Notes: a model not told the origin generated them from the letters alone. Shown: positions 49,591-61,500, numbered from the stretch's first letter. The stretch is DNA of 64,000 bases from Lophius americanus (GCA_037951165.1 JBBDHG010000011.1:1825001-1889000), one strand, 5' to 3'. Made by a program: numbers and translations.

Positions 49591-51647
49591 AACCATAAAT
49601 ATAAATAAATAATTCTTATTTAGAAAGGATAAAAGTTGACATGTTATACCGAATGATATTGACTCATTCAGTATAAATTCCATGGTGATGGTAAAGGTAC
49701 ATTTTTGCCTTTAGAAGTGCAGAAATGTTCTTTCAAGTTACAAATACGTGCCATTGTTCGGAGGTACATTGCATTGGGGTACTGCTGGAGCGACAAAGCC
49801 TCCCTAGTATTTTAGGTCCATTCCTGTACTTTTATTTCTTTTCACATATATCACATAATGTGTACTTCTATATCATTCAGTAGTGAAAAGTAAACACAAA
49901 AAAGTGCAGTTATACACTCAAACCAATGTTGTTGTCACATGACTGCCCTAGTGCTACCAGGTAGTCGTTGCTTTCATCCATTATAGATAAAACCTGTATC
50001 CAACATATTTTGTAGGTTCCTTTGATAGTGTGTAAACAACAATAGTTTTGGCCAAAAACAGACCAATAAACTGAAACAATAGCATTTCTAGAACGGCAGA
50101 GTTCATTATAGGGACATTACATTTCAGGATTTTACCAAAAAAGAAAGAACATTGCATTTCCTTATACCAATAAACACCGAGAGCTGAAAAGCTCAAAGTG
50201 AGCATCAGCATAACCTCAGTCACGCCATTACGCCGTACAGATGAAAGGGAGGGAAAACAAAGGTGTTTATGGGTTTTTAGAACCATCAAAGTGAAAATGA
50301 AAATGTCAGCCGGCGTATCGTGGCAGTGGGAGTCCCTCTGTAGGAAGCAGTGCTTTGCTCGCTACACAGACACGCAGATCTCTGAAGGATTACACAGTCG
50401 ACTGTCAACGGGGGGGTTCAGAGCTCAGGCTTAAGGAACCAGAGGATTAGAGTACAAGGGCTTGGACTCCCGTGTCCAACCCGAGATAAGACAGCAACTC
50501 AGTACATCAGCCTCAGAGGAGGATGCTTTCACACCAGCAGCACCGCTGAGACTCAGGGGTCACCCTTGCCACTTTGTAGACTCTCCCTTTGTTGCCACTT
50601 CCTGTGTAGGTCCCCATCACATGTTGAGAGAAAACCAGGAGATAATTTACCGCCTCTCTCTGTAAATATCTCCTCAAAGCAATTATCAGCGTAGCAAAGA
50701 ACTGGGAAGGGCCACCAATCACCTCTTGTCCTCAATAACTCTGTTATAGATGTCTTTAAACCATTAATGGTCACAGCTCTGCACTGCTGATGAATGGCTT
50801 CAATTTAGAGGAAATCATGAATTTAATTAATTAAAGTGATTAAAGGCAGTGCTGGTCCGTACACGTGGCGACCTTATGGCCCACGGATCTCTGCAGGCTT
50901 TTGCCTTAATCGCGTCAGGCCTGTCAAATAAAAGATGAGAGAATCTTGATGCCAGTTGGAGGTTTGACAATCGCGAGTCTTGGCTCTCTCTCTCCCCGCT
51001 CGGCCGACGGAGCAGTCAGAGGCCTCATTACAAGCTTAGAGAGTGTAATGTCAACCCAAGGCCGTGGCTCTTGAATTTACTACGCACCAGTCCTATATCC
51101 AGCCGTCATTGTTCCACTCCAATTCACGAGAGCCGAGATCAAGGATGGGATCGTCGTTTAATCCTGGAAATGAAAAAGGTGTTTCGCTTACATTATTTTT
51201 ACTTCTGATCTCGGGCGAGGGTTTGGAGTCGTGTTTATTCCTAGAAGCATCCTGGGTTATAAATAGACAATCCAATCCAATATAACAGCCTTACAGCTTT
51301 CTTTGATTTTGGTGACATTGTTAGAGGTATATGTATTCATTATTGAGGACATATTTAACACCCTGGGGTTACTCCAGTGGCCCGTGACAGAGGCAGCGCT
51401 TATCTGACACTTTGATTAATACGTCTGACACAACTTTATGCTAGGGCTTCCTTCAAAAACTGTGCAGTTTTGTCATTCCAGTGAATCGCCCGTTGAAATA
51501 ACGATCAATCCATTTTTATTTATTTTTTTATTTCTGTGTTTTGTGTCCTCATTCCTCATTCTTTTATTTACCGTAACACAACATCCTCTTATGAAGCTGA
51601 TGGCAGCCATATTGACTCTATCTATATCCGTCTGTGTAGTCCTTTTT
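49591..51647. other. Unassigned intronic DNA
   Basis: No gene recognised. 50790-51080 has balanced composition, TAATTAATTAAAGTGATTAAAGG-like homeodomain-type AT motifs and no transposon signature; a candidate for conserved non-coding DNA. Confidence 0.4.
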
Positions 51648-51695
51648 AAAGATAAAGATAAAGATAGCCTTTATTAGTCCCACAATGGGGAAAGA
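51648..51695 (-). mobile_element. LINE 3' end with short tandem tail
   Basis: A GATAAA tandem tail joined to GCCTTTATTAGTCCCACAATGGGGAAA, the antisense 3' end common to fish RTE-like LINEs. Only the last few dozen bases are present. Confidence 0.55.
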
Positions 51696-51824
51696 GAACA
51701 TGCATTTGTTTTCTTACTCTTAACTGAGATTGGATATTGCTGTTGCAAATGAGGGAAATTATTACAATTATGCTATTTGTGATCAACGTCTAAGTTTAAA
51801 CTTTTGAAATATTTAGATCTCTGA

Positions 51825-52135
51825 AAGATCTGGAAATGGAATCGTCATTGCCGTCGATGCAGATTGGTCGTGCTAACGGAACAACTCAAAGAGCAGTTCA
51901 TGGATCATTTTCAAATGTTATAATAATGTAGACTTTATTGTGAGGAAGGACTGGGTTGATTTTGGCATGTTTTATGTGCTAAAGGAGTGATTCAGGACAC
52001 AAAACACAGAAAAAATACTTTACTTTTTCAGACATAACTTCACATTTAATTTGGGGAGTTAAATCAGGGGCAGGGTTGGGGGCTATAAGGGAATATCCCC
52101 ATGTTTCCAGGGGCCATAGCGTAGGGCTAGTTGTT
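51825..52135 (+). repeat. R1 interspersed repeat, internally deleted copy
   Basis: Plus orientation. 5' block GGAATCGTCATTGCCGTCG, GCAGTTCATGGATCATTTTC, GGAAGGACTGGGTTGATTTT; the module is lost; then the terminal part ACATTTAATTTGGGGAG and GGGGCCATAGCGTAGGGCTA. Confidence 0.8.
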
Positions 52136-53259
52136 GTTTTTTTGTCGGGAATCATATATTTCAATCCTTTTAGATGTAAAACGCTAAAATAAATGATATC
52201 TGTCCAGTAGGGTTAACATGCCAACACAATTCATGTAATCATGTGGCAAAGGAATGCACATAAATGTGAAATACTTGTTTCTCCCCTTTCAATCCATAAA
52301 AAGGCTACCAATATTAACTGTCTGACAACATAGGAAGAATCTCATAATGAGTTTTTTTATGTAATTTCTGTTTCTCAGTACTTTCAGTTTCCATTGAAAA
52401 TGAACTGCCAATATTGACCATTTCAGTCCCACGTGTCATACATATGTTCTCTTTTGAATCTTGACATATATTGTTAGTTTGACGTCAGGCATGGGGAACA
52501 TGCCTGTTTGATCTAAAGACATATGATATTTGTGAAGCTGAATATGTTTCCCCTTCAGCAGCGACTTTACGCCCACACGTCTGTCCGCAAGGATAATCCT
52601 TGTTGGGTCTTTGTTCAGATACCCAAAAGAGTCCCACCCTGCTTATTTGACTTCCTAATTGGGGGGGATACATGTCAGGGATATCCATCGCGCTTCTCTC
52701 TGTTATTTTCTCTGTTGCCTTTGAGTGTTGAAACCATTGCTGAGTCACAACTGGAAGTCAGACAGGAAAGGAGATGCAAGTGTGACATTCCCCTCTCTAT
52801 TTTAAACTAATGTACACAGTATGATAAGCAGAGAAATCTTATAGAGCGATAGTTGAATTTAACAGGTTATGGCTGAAAGTCTGCACTAAACACCAGACTT
52901 TAGACAGCATGCAGATGTTTCACATGAACTGTGACGTTTTACATACTGTGTGTGTCATGAGAGATCAAAATATGCTAGAAAAATTAATTATTTATGGTTC
53001 TGTTACATAGTTGTTGCTCAGAGGATTTCCCTGACCTTTCACTACCTTTCAGATTTTAAGCCATTTTCAGCTGATAGCTACTAACTGCTGTAAATCTCCC
53101 TGTTGTAAATTTTACTTATGAACTTTAATAAAAATGACACAACCCTATCAAGTCCCAATCCTTCACCGTCTAACTCCATTTATACAGATATCAATTCAAC
53201 TCTGTTACTACCTCCAGATGCCGGCTGAGGTGCAGGCCAATTATGTCTATGCATAACCT
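52136..53259. other. Unassigned intronic DNA
   Basis: No gene recognised. Confidence 0.45.
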
Positions 53260-53595
53260 TTGAACAAATTTTGTATAAGCAGCTATAATCGAATGATTGA
53301 TAATTCATTTGTTGTTTATGAAAAAAACACTATTTCTCGAACATTAACTTTGATTTAGCCCAAATTTGGTGAAAATGAGTCGACTCAAGTTGAGCTATCT
53401 TGTACAACATGTTTTACTGTGATATTTCATATTTTACTCATTATGGGTAGCTATTTCCTAAAAAAATAATTTTCACATATAACTTTAATTTGATAAGATA
53501 AATCAGGGGGATTTCTTATACATGCAGGGAATTGGGGGCTTTTGGGGGAACATACGCCTTGCTGTTGGGGACGACAGCGTAGGACTAGTTAGTAC
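53260..53595 (+). repeat. R1 interspersed repeat, 5'-truncated copy
   Basis: Plus orientation. Module (TAGCCCAAATTTGGTGAAAA, CTCATTATGGGTAGCTA), then AGGGAATTGGGGGCTTTTG, CCTTGCTGTTGGGGACGACA and the terminus GCGTAGGACTAGTT. Confidence 0.85.
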
Positions 53596-56230
53596 CTGCT
53601 ATGAAGTCCATGCAGCTTCAGGAGACCATGAGTTGAAACAATTTTTCAATGGATTCGGGATCCAGTTAGGGTACGTTCATCTTATTTTATAGTCCTACAC
53701 ATACCCAGACACACACATACGTACTCACGTTTTTTTTTTTAACTCATCAGCCCCCACTCGAGAGCTTGGACATGAAGACCCTGAGTAATCTACTAAGATT
53801 GAGCGTAAATCAGACTGAAAGAAACCTTTCGGTGTTTGTTGGGTTACTATAGACATGCGGCTAAAGCAAAGTACAAAATAATCCATAATAAGTACATAAG
53901 TACACTGACAGTAGTTATCAAGGCCCTAGAGGGTTAATGGTCGTTTAACTACTAGACTGCATTATATTGATAGGTGCTTCAATTTTCTGACCTCCCTCTT
54001 TATACATAATAGACGGATGGAGGATATAAGAAATACTTGTGTGTATAATGTAGCCATATTGTGTCGACAGTGTTTGAATTAAGAGCCCTGTCGCAGCTTG
54101 AAGCAATATAATAGACCTCATAAAAATAGAATTACGGCTGGGCATCTTCATTACATCGTACAGGAGAATCCAATAAATGCACCACTGATGTTAAAAATGT
54201 TAAAACACCTATACAGGTCGTTGCTTGTTTCATTTTCTCTTGGCAATTGCAAATAAACGTGAATTAAACCGGAGGAGATAATCCCTGCTTATTTGAAACA
54301 GTGGAGATCAGGTGCGAATGTGCACCAGTATAAGCAATCTAATCAGTGTTGGCATATTTCAATACTCATGAAAGTATCGCAGAATATTCTTAACATTATT
54401 TTCAATATGATTCATTTTTTCAGGTCAGGCTCGTTATGTTGTGCAAACAGAAGACGGTCCCCCATTTGAAAGGAGATTCAGTTTGTGTTAATAGTAAAAG
54501 AAATTAAAAAAAAGTTAGAAGCCACATTCCGGGTCACATTTCTCAAAACCTACAGCTAATGAATTTGCATTGTGAGTGTGCATCCAGAAGGGCATATTGC
54601 TCTTGACAGTCGGACGCGGCTTGTATGTGCAAGTGGTTGAATAATACCTGTTTTCCATTCATATTACGCATGCCACATTTATTTTCATTACTGGCAGATG
54701 ACAGTTGCTCACCCAAGATACCAAATTGATTAGGCAAACTGTTTTGTACGGAGCTACCGGGAATGAATAAAAAAAAACTTGAAGATCGGCTCCATCAGTT
54801 CAATGAGGATGGACAAATATTGAAGGGACACAGACGGGGCAAATTGAGTAGCGGATGACAGGCTTGTGGAGCAGAAAGAATCTATTCAAGGAGGTTTTTT
54901 TTTTTTTTTTTCACATCCAGCTCTTACTTCAGGTATAACCTAACATTTTGCACAACAAGATGTTTCTCGGACAACGCCATGGAAATACCTAACAAACAAA
55001 TCCTTTAAAAGCTTTACTCTCTCCTTGTCCATACTGTAAGTTAATTTTACAGGCTGGTCTTCTGAGCTCAACTTTGAAGTATTTTTTAACTATCAATCTG
55101 TAATAGAGATTTAGACCTAGCCTGAGTTCTCCTCCATGTTGTCATCCTTTGACCTTGATGTTTTAAACTACCTGTAATATAAACTGTCATGACTAAGGAG
55201 TGATAATATAATCTAGGTGTCCTTCTACAACTGGCTCGGTGATAACCTCCTCCCATTCACCAAGCTTCCTTTTTTCTTTTTTTTTATTATATTGTTCACA
55301 TCCAGGGCCAGAGCCTGTTAATTTTGCTTTGACGGTATACAGAATGGAAGAATCTAATCTTCAATTTCCAAGATCATTTAATTCCGTAAAAGCCTGTAAA
55401 ATCCATCCCCTGTTAGAAACGTTAGAGCTTTTTATCAGGGCATTTTCTCCTAAACCTTACAAGGCAACATTTCCTGTCAGACGCAAAAGAGCCGCTCAGC
55501 CAGATTTACGCTGCTAGCAATTACACCGAAGTATTCTAGCTTAAATCTGCGCATGTCACCTAAGTACATGGAGGAAGTTCTCTTTTTCACCACGCTTGTG
55601 GAAAAAGAGAAAAGGGCCCTTTCCCCAGTATTGATCAGTCATCCGTTGTACTATGCAGGAGGCGGCAGCTTCAGCTTCAACACTGACATAAAGTCTAAAC
55701 TAGAATCATAATAGTTGTTTGTGATAATTTTTCAATGAAATCAAATTTCCTCTTCGCTGGAAACCAATTGTTTGACATAAGATTACTTCGCCTGTAAAAA
55801 TAATCTTCAATCAGTAAATTAGCCCAGTGGGGGCAACAATGATCATTCACAGAATAATAAATGACCTATTGGCATTGTTTTGCTATGATTGACTGTCAGT
55901 TACTTCCATGTTTTTTTGGGCGTCACCTCCCGAAATGCTGCTGTCAGCTCAAGTCGCATCAACAACGTTCTGTCGGTGTATTTGAAAAGAAATGCACTAG
56001 GCGCTATGTGTTTGTGACTGGGAGGAAGAGTGGGAGAGGACAATACAGCGCCGCACGCAGAAACAAACTGTTGTCAGTTGTCAGAAGATTTCGAACACAT
56101 TTTCTTCGGCTATGATTGGAGGAAGTTTGGGGTTTGGGGGCGCTTTTGGGCATTAAAACAAAATCTTATGCCTTACTTTCAGTATTTTACTGTATCAAAT
56201 GTTTGAGGTATACACGCCCTAAAGTTTTAA
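53596..56230. other. Unassigned intronic DNA
   Basis: No gene recognised. A poly-T run lies near 54895-54912 and a short hairpin at 55579-55610 (CTCTTTTTCACCAC against GTGGAAAAAGAG). Confidence 0.45.
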
Positions 56231-56573
56231 GTGCTGACAGGTAAAGTCAGAATAACACTTATTCTTTCTCTACAATGGAGCCTGTCAGTGCATGGGATGT
56301 ATTAGTGAGCATTTTGTCCTTGAATTGAATTTGTAGGCAGACGGAAAATGGGGCCAAATTCTGATGACTTAATAACTGGATTAGAGCATCTCCTAAACTG
56401 CAGCGTGTATTGGATATTCCTGGTCTGCCGTGGTTAGTACAAAAGTGGTCCAAGGAAAGGACAACTGAGGAACTGAGGAGGGTAATGGGCCCCTAAAGCT
56501 CTTTGATATATGTTGGGAGCAAAGGCAAGCCATATCCTAAAGAACAGCTATGGTAGCATAGCTGAAAAAAATC
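56231..56573 (+). mobile_element. Tc1-like transposon, 5' half
   Basis: Plus orientation, the least interrupted Tc1-like copy here: GCTGACAGGTAAAGTCAGAA, ACAATGGAGCCTGTCAG, GGGGCCAAATTCTGATGAC, GATTAGAGCATCTCCTAAAC, TTCCTGGTCTGCCGTGGTTA, GTCCAAGGAAAGGACAACTG, TTGGGAGCAAAGGCAAGCC and GCTGAAAAA. It runs from the 5' untranslated part through the DNA-binding domain, with stops and frameshifts throughout. Confidence 0.82.
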
Positions 56574-56809
56574 AGGTTTGATATGAAAGGGTTCAATTGT
56601 ATTCTAACAGAATATAGAACCGTTATTGTAGTGTAGACAGATTTCCTCCTTCTGACTCAGATATCACCACCATCAATACTACTATCAGTTCAGTGGTTGT
56701 TGTGTTAGCTATGTTAGCATTTTGGCTAACTACTCTGCGCTTTGAATGTCTAGGGATCGCTAACTTCTATAGGTAAACCCAATTGTCATATAATCTGCAA
56801 TATATATAT
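56574..56809. other. Unassigned spacer between Tc1-like and R1 copies
   Basis: Nothing recognised. Confidence 0.4.
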
Positions 56810-57185
56810 GCCCTGAAAGGTCGGAGATATTATAGAATCATCATCACCGTCTTTATATCCTTCTTGTTAACGCAATATTTCAAAAACTATAGACCGTAGT
56901 GCGAGGAAGAACTGGATAGATTTTGGGAAAGGTCGGTTTTTTATTACAGACGCTAGGGGGAGCTTTTTCTCCAATGGTTTTCTGCACATAATTTCTCGAC
57001 TGGTCTAATTTGGTCCAAATTTGGTGCACATGAATTGACTTACTTAGCTGTACACATATCACTCTAATTGCTCATATTTACTCGCAATGGGAAATTCATT
57101 TTTTTCCCTTGTACAATGCAGGGAAATGGTGGTTTTTCGGGGATACACCCTTACTGTGAGGGAAGAAAGCGTAGGCGTAGTTCTA
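56810..57185 (+). repeat. R1 interspersed repeat copy
   Basis: Plus orientation, including the 5' end (CCCTGAAAGGTCGGAGATAT), GTTAACGCAATATTTC, GGAAGAACTGGATAGATTTT, CGCTAGGGGGAGCTTTTTC, one module, and the terminus AGAAAGCGTAGGCGTAGTT. Confidence 0.87.
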
Positions 57186-59068
57186 ACTGATATTAGCGAT
57201 AGAGCTTCGTAGGATGGAAAGTTTTCTCCACAGCTGAAATGTATTTGAACATTTGGATCAAAAGAAATAATTAACCACATTTTTTTTTTCAGTCCTTTAT
57301 TTGCATCTTAATTTAAAAATATAGTCAAAATGTCACGGCCAGCAGTTTGAATTATTTCTACTTAATTTCTGTTTTGTTTCGGTTTCTGGATGAAAGGTAG
57401 CCCTTGGTGATTGTTGCCATGGAGAAACAAATCAATGCAGTAGGGGATTCTAAATTGGTTTTGACATCTGAAAAATATAAAGTTCAATTAAAAAACATGA
57501 TGCAAGTGTTTCCAATATGTAGGTTATTTTCCATAAACTTTTTAAACTGGTTGTATAGCAAACCAAGGAGAACTGACCAATAAGAACAGAGAATTCCAAT
57601 CTGTCTATTATCTTGAAGTGATCCAGATCTGTGATGCATATTTTACGTGTAGCAGAGAGAAGAAATGAAGGTATAGATATAACGTTTTTGTAAGTATTAG
57701 CAGCTGCAAATTTAGATTCAAAGGAAGGTAAAAATCACCTTTGATATCTGCTTGATTTATTAAATCACATGTTTTTTGTGGAGGTGTTAAGGTGATAATC
57801 CTATCCATGAAGCTCGTATTTATCCCACTAACACACTGAAATACTAATTATGGGCTTTTGTAAAATATATCAAATGAATGTGTAAATTGCAGGAGAGGAC
57901 AGGCAAGCCAGCCATTTCAATTATAATATAATTTGAAGTCAGTTTCATACAAATATACATAAATATATACATACATGCATACATATATTTAGGGGCCATG
58001 TGACAAGCATTCCAGCTGGATGCATCCTTTTTGAATAGCTAACTCTTTTTGTGGTTAAATTTAATTAAAAACTCAGTGGAAGAACTTCATTAAGCCAGAG
58101 TTTCTCCCTTTGTCTGTGTCAGAGCGTTTGAATTTTATAGAGCATCACAAACAAACAGCACTTCAGATGTACGTTCAATAAAATCCTCGCCTTTCGCCTT
58201 CAGACATCATTCACTCTCCATACTTATTTTTTATTTTTCCCACTGCAGATCAACAGAAGCTTGTGGACACTAAATCAGTGTGTGGACGGGATTCAATCTG
58301 TGCATATAAACGAAGTAAATTGACAGAAAAATAAATATATTTTCCTTCCAAATTGAGCCATAATATACTGATTTGAAAAAAAGTTAAAGCGAGCCATGAT
58401 TGAAGATGGAGTGTCCTCCGATGACATCGCTGGAGGACAAATTCAAAGCCTTTGAGTCGTCTGAGACCTAAACAACTTTGCAGTTTTGGCTTCAGGATGA
58501 CATGGGAAGCATAGTAATTTATCACTTTTTCCAGTGGTGGTAACATTTAACACAGCACAGACTGTTAGCAGAGCTGTTAAATGAAAACCGACAGATTGAA
58601 GTTACACCAAAATATGCTCCTAACGGATCTTCACGAGGCAAAATGAAACGCTGACGATACAATGATGTCTGAAGGCTAGGAGGTATACTTAATACAGCGT
58701 AGCATCCGCGCTAATGATGACAACAATGTAAAGTGTTATTTGTTCGACAACATCTGACGCCGACGGCCACCACACAACACATGTCACATCTTTTGCTCCT
58801 CCTGAAGGGGAAGCTGCTTAAACTTGCTAATTTTATATGAAAGCACAAGGTAAGCAGCGGCATAAACAAAAGGAGACAAAGTAATGACTAATTTGATTAT
58901 TTATCGCTTCAGAATTTACAGTTTCATCATTTCCTCCCATTTATCTCATCCTTCAAGTAGAGTTGGTCACACGCGCTGTTGATACAATGAGTGTTTCCAC
59001 ATTTAGCTCTGTTTGACATGGCTTCTGGATGTTGTCTTGGAAACTAATAAAGGGCTGTCTGCCCACAG
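57186..59068. other. Unassigned intronic DNA before the EC2 exon
   Basis: No gene or recognised transposon. Ends in the exon acceptor. Confidence 0.45.
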
Positions 59069-59188
59069 GAACTATGGTTGTGCAAGTGGCAGCCACGGAT
59101 GCGGATGACCCGACATATGGGAACAGTGCCAGGGTGGTCTACAGCATCATCCACGGACAGCCCTACTTCTCAGTGGAGCCCAAGACAG
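59069..59188 (+). CDS. cdh7: Type II cadherin exon encoding the first part of EC2 (same gene)
   Basis: Next coding exon of the same cadherin, 15,605 bp downstream. It follows a TGCCCACAG acceptor and ends at a GTGGGT donor. Its first two bases complete a glycine codon with the last base of the upstream exon, so the frame continues as VPEMSPL-G-TMVVQVAATDADD. It holds 39 further whole codons and ends in phase 1. Visible elements are the EC2 calcium motif DADD (residues 10-13), PTYGNSARVVYSI and GQPYFSVEPKT, which are hallmarks of type II cadherin EC2. The length of 120 bp matches the family exon as I recall it. The frame is intact, with no sign of pseudogenisation. Type II EC2 normally continues with a segment near ALPNMDRE in the next exon; that was not found before 64000. 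Confidence 0.93.
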
Positions 59189-59724
59189 GTGGGTGCAACA
59201 AATGTTAGACAAAAGAGATTTTGTGCACAGATATGGCCACAGTGTGCCATTATTTTCCCTCCCTTTGCTGTGAGTGCTGATGTCCTGAGCACAGCTTATG
59301 CTCTTAAAGTCTACATTTTGTTCATTTCACACAAGAGATTTCTGTGTCTGTTCAGGAAATAATTAAGTAAGTAAAATCTGGTGAAGCAGCAGCGCTCTAA
59401 ATAAAGGTAATAATGGGTTTTGCATAAAGCCAGAGGACAAAGTGCTTCATTCGAAACAGGAAAACAAGCTGAAGTGAGTTAAAACACAGTTCTTCCTAAA
59501 TGCACACTAGACATACACAAAGCATTGAGCCCGCTGTTAAAAAAACAAAACGTTGATCTTCTTGGAGCGGCGAGGTTCTTCCATTATTCCATTGAGGGCT
59601 AACAGATAAAAATGGACCAGGGGATGGAAGTTTGGATCGGTGCAGCATGTGCAGTAATGCGGGTGTTTTATGTCACTTTTTAGATGGTTGCTTCCACAAA
59701 CCAATCACAGATAAGAGGAAGAAG

Positions 59725-59849
59725 ATGGATGAATGGATGGATGAATGGATGGATGGATGGATGGATGGATGGATGGATGGATGGATGGATGGATGGATGG
59801 ATGGATGGATGAATGGATGGATGGATGGATGGATGGATGGATGGATGGA
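59725..59849. repeat. (TGGA)n microsatellite
   Basis: About 30 units of TGGA with a few TGAA variants at the edges and in the middle. A shorter complementary (ATCC/ATTC)n run lies at 59961-59985. Confidence 0.97.
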
Positions 59850-59960
59850 GGCTAACAAATGAGATGTCACTTTTGGTTTGGGTTTGGTTTTTGAACCGGT
59901 GGATTTAAGTGTATGTAGGCAGGGCAGCATGCACCAGTAATAGACGATCAATATCAGAAT

Positions 59961-59985
59961 ATCCATCCATCCATTCATTCATTCC
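59961..59985. repeat. (ATCC)n/(ATTC)n short tract
   Basis: Complement of the TGGA/TGAA tract 110 bp upstream, in inverted relation to it. Confidence 0.9.
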
Positions 59986-60064
59986 CCTTGTTTGAACAGT
60001 TCATCACAGATCCGACACGTAGAAACACAATATCAATTATGCCCTTATTACTCCAAAAGCTCAT

Positions 60065-60165
60065 GAGGGGAACCCATGTAAACTTAACACGTAAAGGCCA
60101 AAAAGATGGATTTGAACCTGGAGACCTGCTGCTGTGAAGCAACTAGGCAACACATGCATGAATGC
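60065..60165 (-). repeat. Widespread fish interspersed repeat fragment
   Basis: GGGAACCCATGTAAACTTAA, AAAGGCCAAAAAGATGGAT, TTTGAACCTGGAGACCTGC and TGCTGTGAAGCAACTAGGCA follow, in antisense, a repeat familiar from many fish genomes. Its sense strand has a GGTTCGAATCC-like motif that resembles a tRNA B box, but no tRNA fold is present. Confidence 0.6.
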
Positions 60166-60629
60166 AATAAACGCAAATAACAAATTTAAATCAATAAAAG
60201 TATGTGGCGTAAAGAAAGCCAAGATACTTTCACACAGATTTGAAGAAACGTTTTCAACCTTCATTTTCCCATCACTTAAAAGCCCACTCAGTCATGACTT
60301 CCACCATTGTCAGAAATATTTGACTATAGATGTCATATTTAGAGGATGTGCTTGGATTCCAGTCGATTAAATTTGTTTTTTTTGTTTTTTCATGAATGAC
60401 AAGGGAAGAATATTCACTTTAAAATCATCCCTATCTTGGACCTGAGAGCTAAAACATCATTTCAATCCTATCAGCGACAAAAACACTTCATGATAATCAT
60501 TATAAGGAGGGACTTCATGGAAGGACAGTTGTATGTAGTCGTGTAATTACTGGAGATTATTTCTCTAGTGTTAAGAATGTTGTGTCTCTTACTTGATATT
60601 TCTTTTTTATTTCAACCCTTAATGTTTGC

Positions 60630-60990
60630 TCAACTGTTTGGTTGAATATATTTTTACTCTCTATTTCTCATTGAAAATTGTGTCTCATTTGACTGAACCT
60701 GATTATAATATGACCCAGAAGCAGGATTTTCTTCCTAAAGAGTAAGGGCCCAATGATGGACCCCTGGGGGACACCACATGTCAAAGGGGGCATCGATTAG
60801 GAGGCATTATTTGATGATTAATGTTTTTTGTGGTACATTAAAATATGGGAGGACTTATTAAACCATACTCCTAAATACATCAAATTTATTTCTAAAAATA
60901 GGCTTTAGTTGAGCTAATCTAATTAAAAGCGATTATTTTCCATGAAATGTAAAATTACTCAATGATTGAATTGTTTAAAACATTCTTGAA
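60630..60990 (-). mobile_element. L2/CR1-like LINE reverse transcriptase fragment (decayed)
   Basis: The minus strand carries a TC-GV.P-G..xIGPLL-type block (complement of CCCTGGGGGACACCACATGT) and HIIIRFSQ-like sequence after it. It is the same region and same flanks as the fragments at 1085 and 13945. No YADD box and no open frame. Confidence 0.68.
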
Positions 60991-61149
60991 CAAGTCATTC
61001 TCATTGACATTTGTTTTTTTGGACTAACATTTGCAATTTTAAATGTACTTTATCAATGTAAAATTTATTAAGGAATTATTCATGATCCCTAAATGTAAAT
61101 GGAACGTCTACCGCTTAAGTATTTTCTGCATATTAAAGTTTAAAGAAAG

Positions 61150-61500
61150 AAGAATATCGGAAAACGTTTAAAGATTTTTTACAACCCACATAACCCTTAG
61201 TGAAAGGAAGTACTGGATGGATTTCGGCAAAGGTGGGTTATATGTTTCTACACCAGTTTCACGCCATATCTTCTCAACCGGTGGGCCGATTTAGTCCAAA
61301 TTTGATGCATATGAATCGACTGGAGATCCATCTTCTTAATATCATGTTTTACTCAAATAAATCATATTTTACTCACTAGGCTGACCTTTTTTAAAACAAA
61401 ATTAACGTTACATTTATTATTAGGAGTTCAATGCAGGGGGTTAGGGGGCTTTTCAGGAATATACCATTGCTGGCTGGTATGACAGTGTTGGACGGGTTTC
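61150..61500 (+). repeat. R1 interspersed repeat, 5'-truncated copy
   Basis: Plus orientation. Block GGAAGTACTGGATGGATTTC, module (CAACCGGTGGGCCGATTTAG, TCCAAATTTGATGCATATG), GGGGGTTAGGGGGCTTTTC, and the diverged terminus GACAGTGTTGGACGGGTTT. Confidence 0.83.

Larger units (their letters stand above)
43464..59068 (+). other. Cadherin intron between the EC1 and EC2 exons (15,605 bp)
   Basis: Bounded by a GTAAGC donor at 43464 and a CCCACAG acceptor ending at 59068; it splits a glycine codon (phase 1). It contains a decayed LINE, several R1 copies in both orientations, a Tc1-like 5' half and a LINE 3' tail. No additional exon was recognised. Confidence 0.9.

Noticed and set aside
59078..59362. 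94-codon frame overlapping the EC2 exon
   Set aside because: It is in the wrong frame; the cadherin frame begins with the split glycine codon at 59069 and ends at 59188.
60105..60165. tRNA-like B box
   Set aside because: The motif is within a degenerate copy of a dispersed repeat; no cloverleaf can be drawn.
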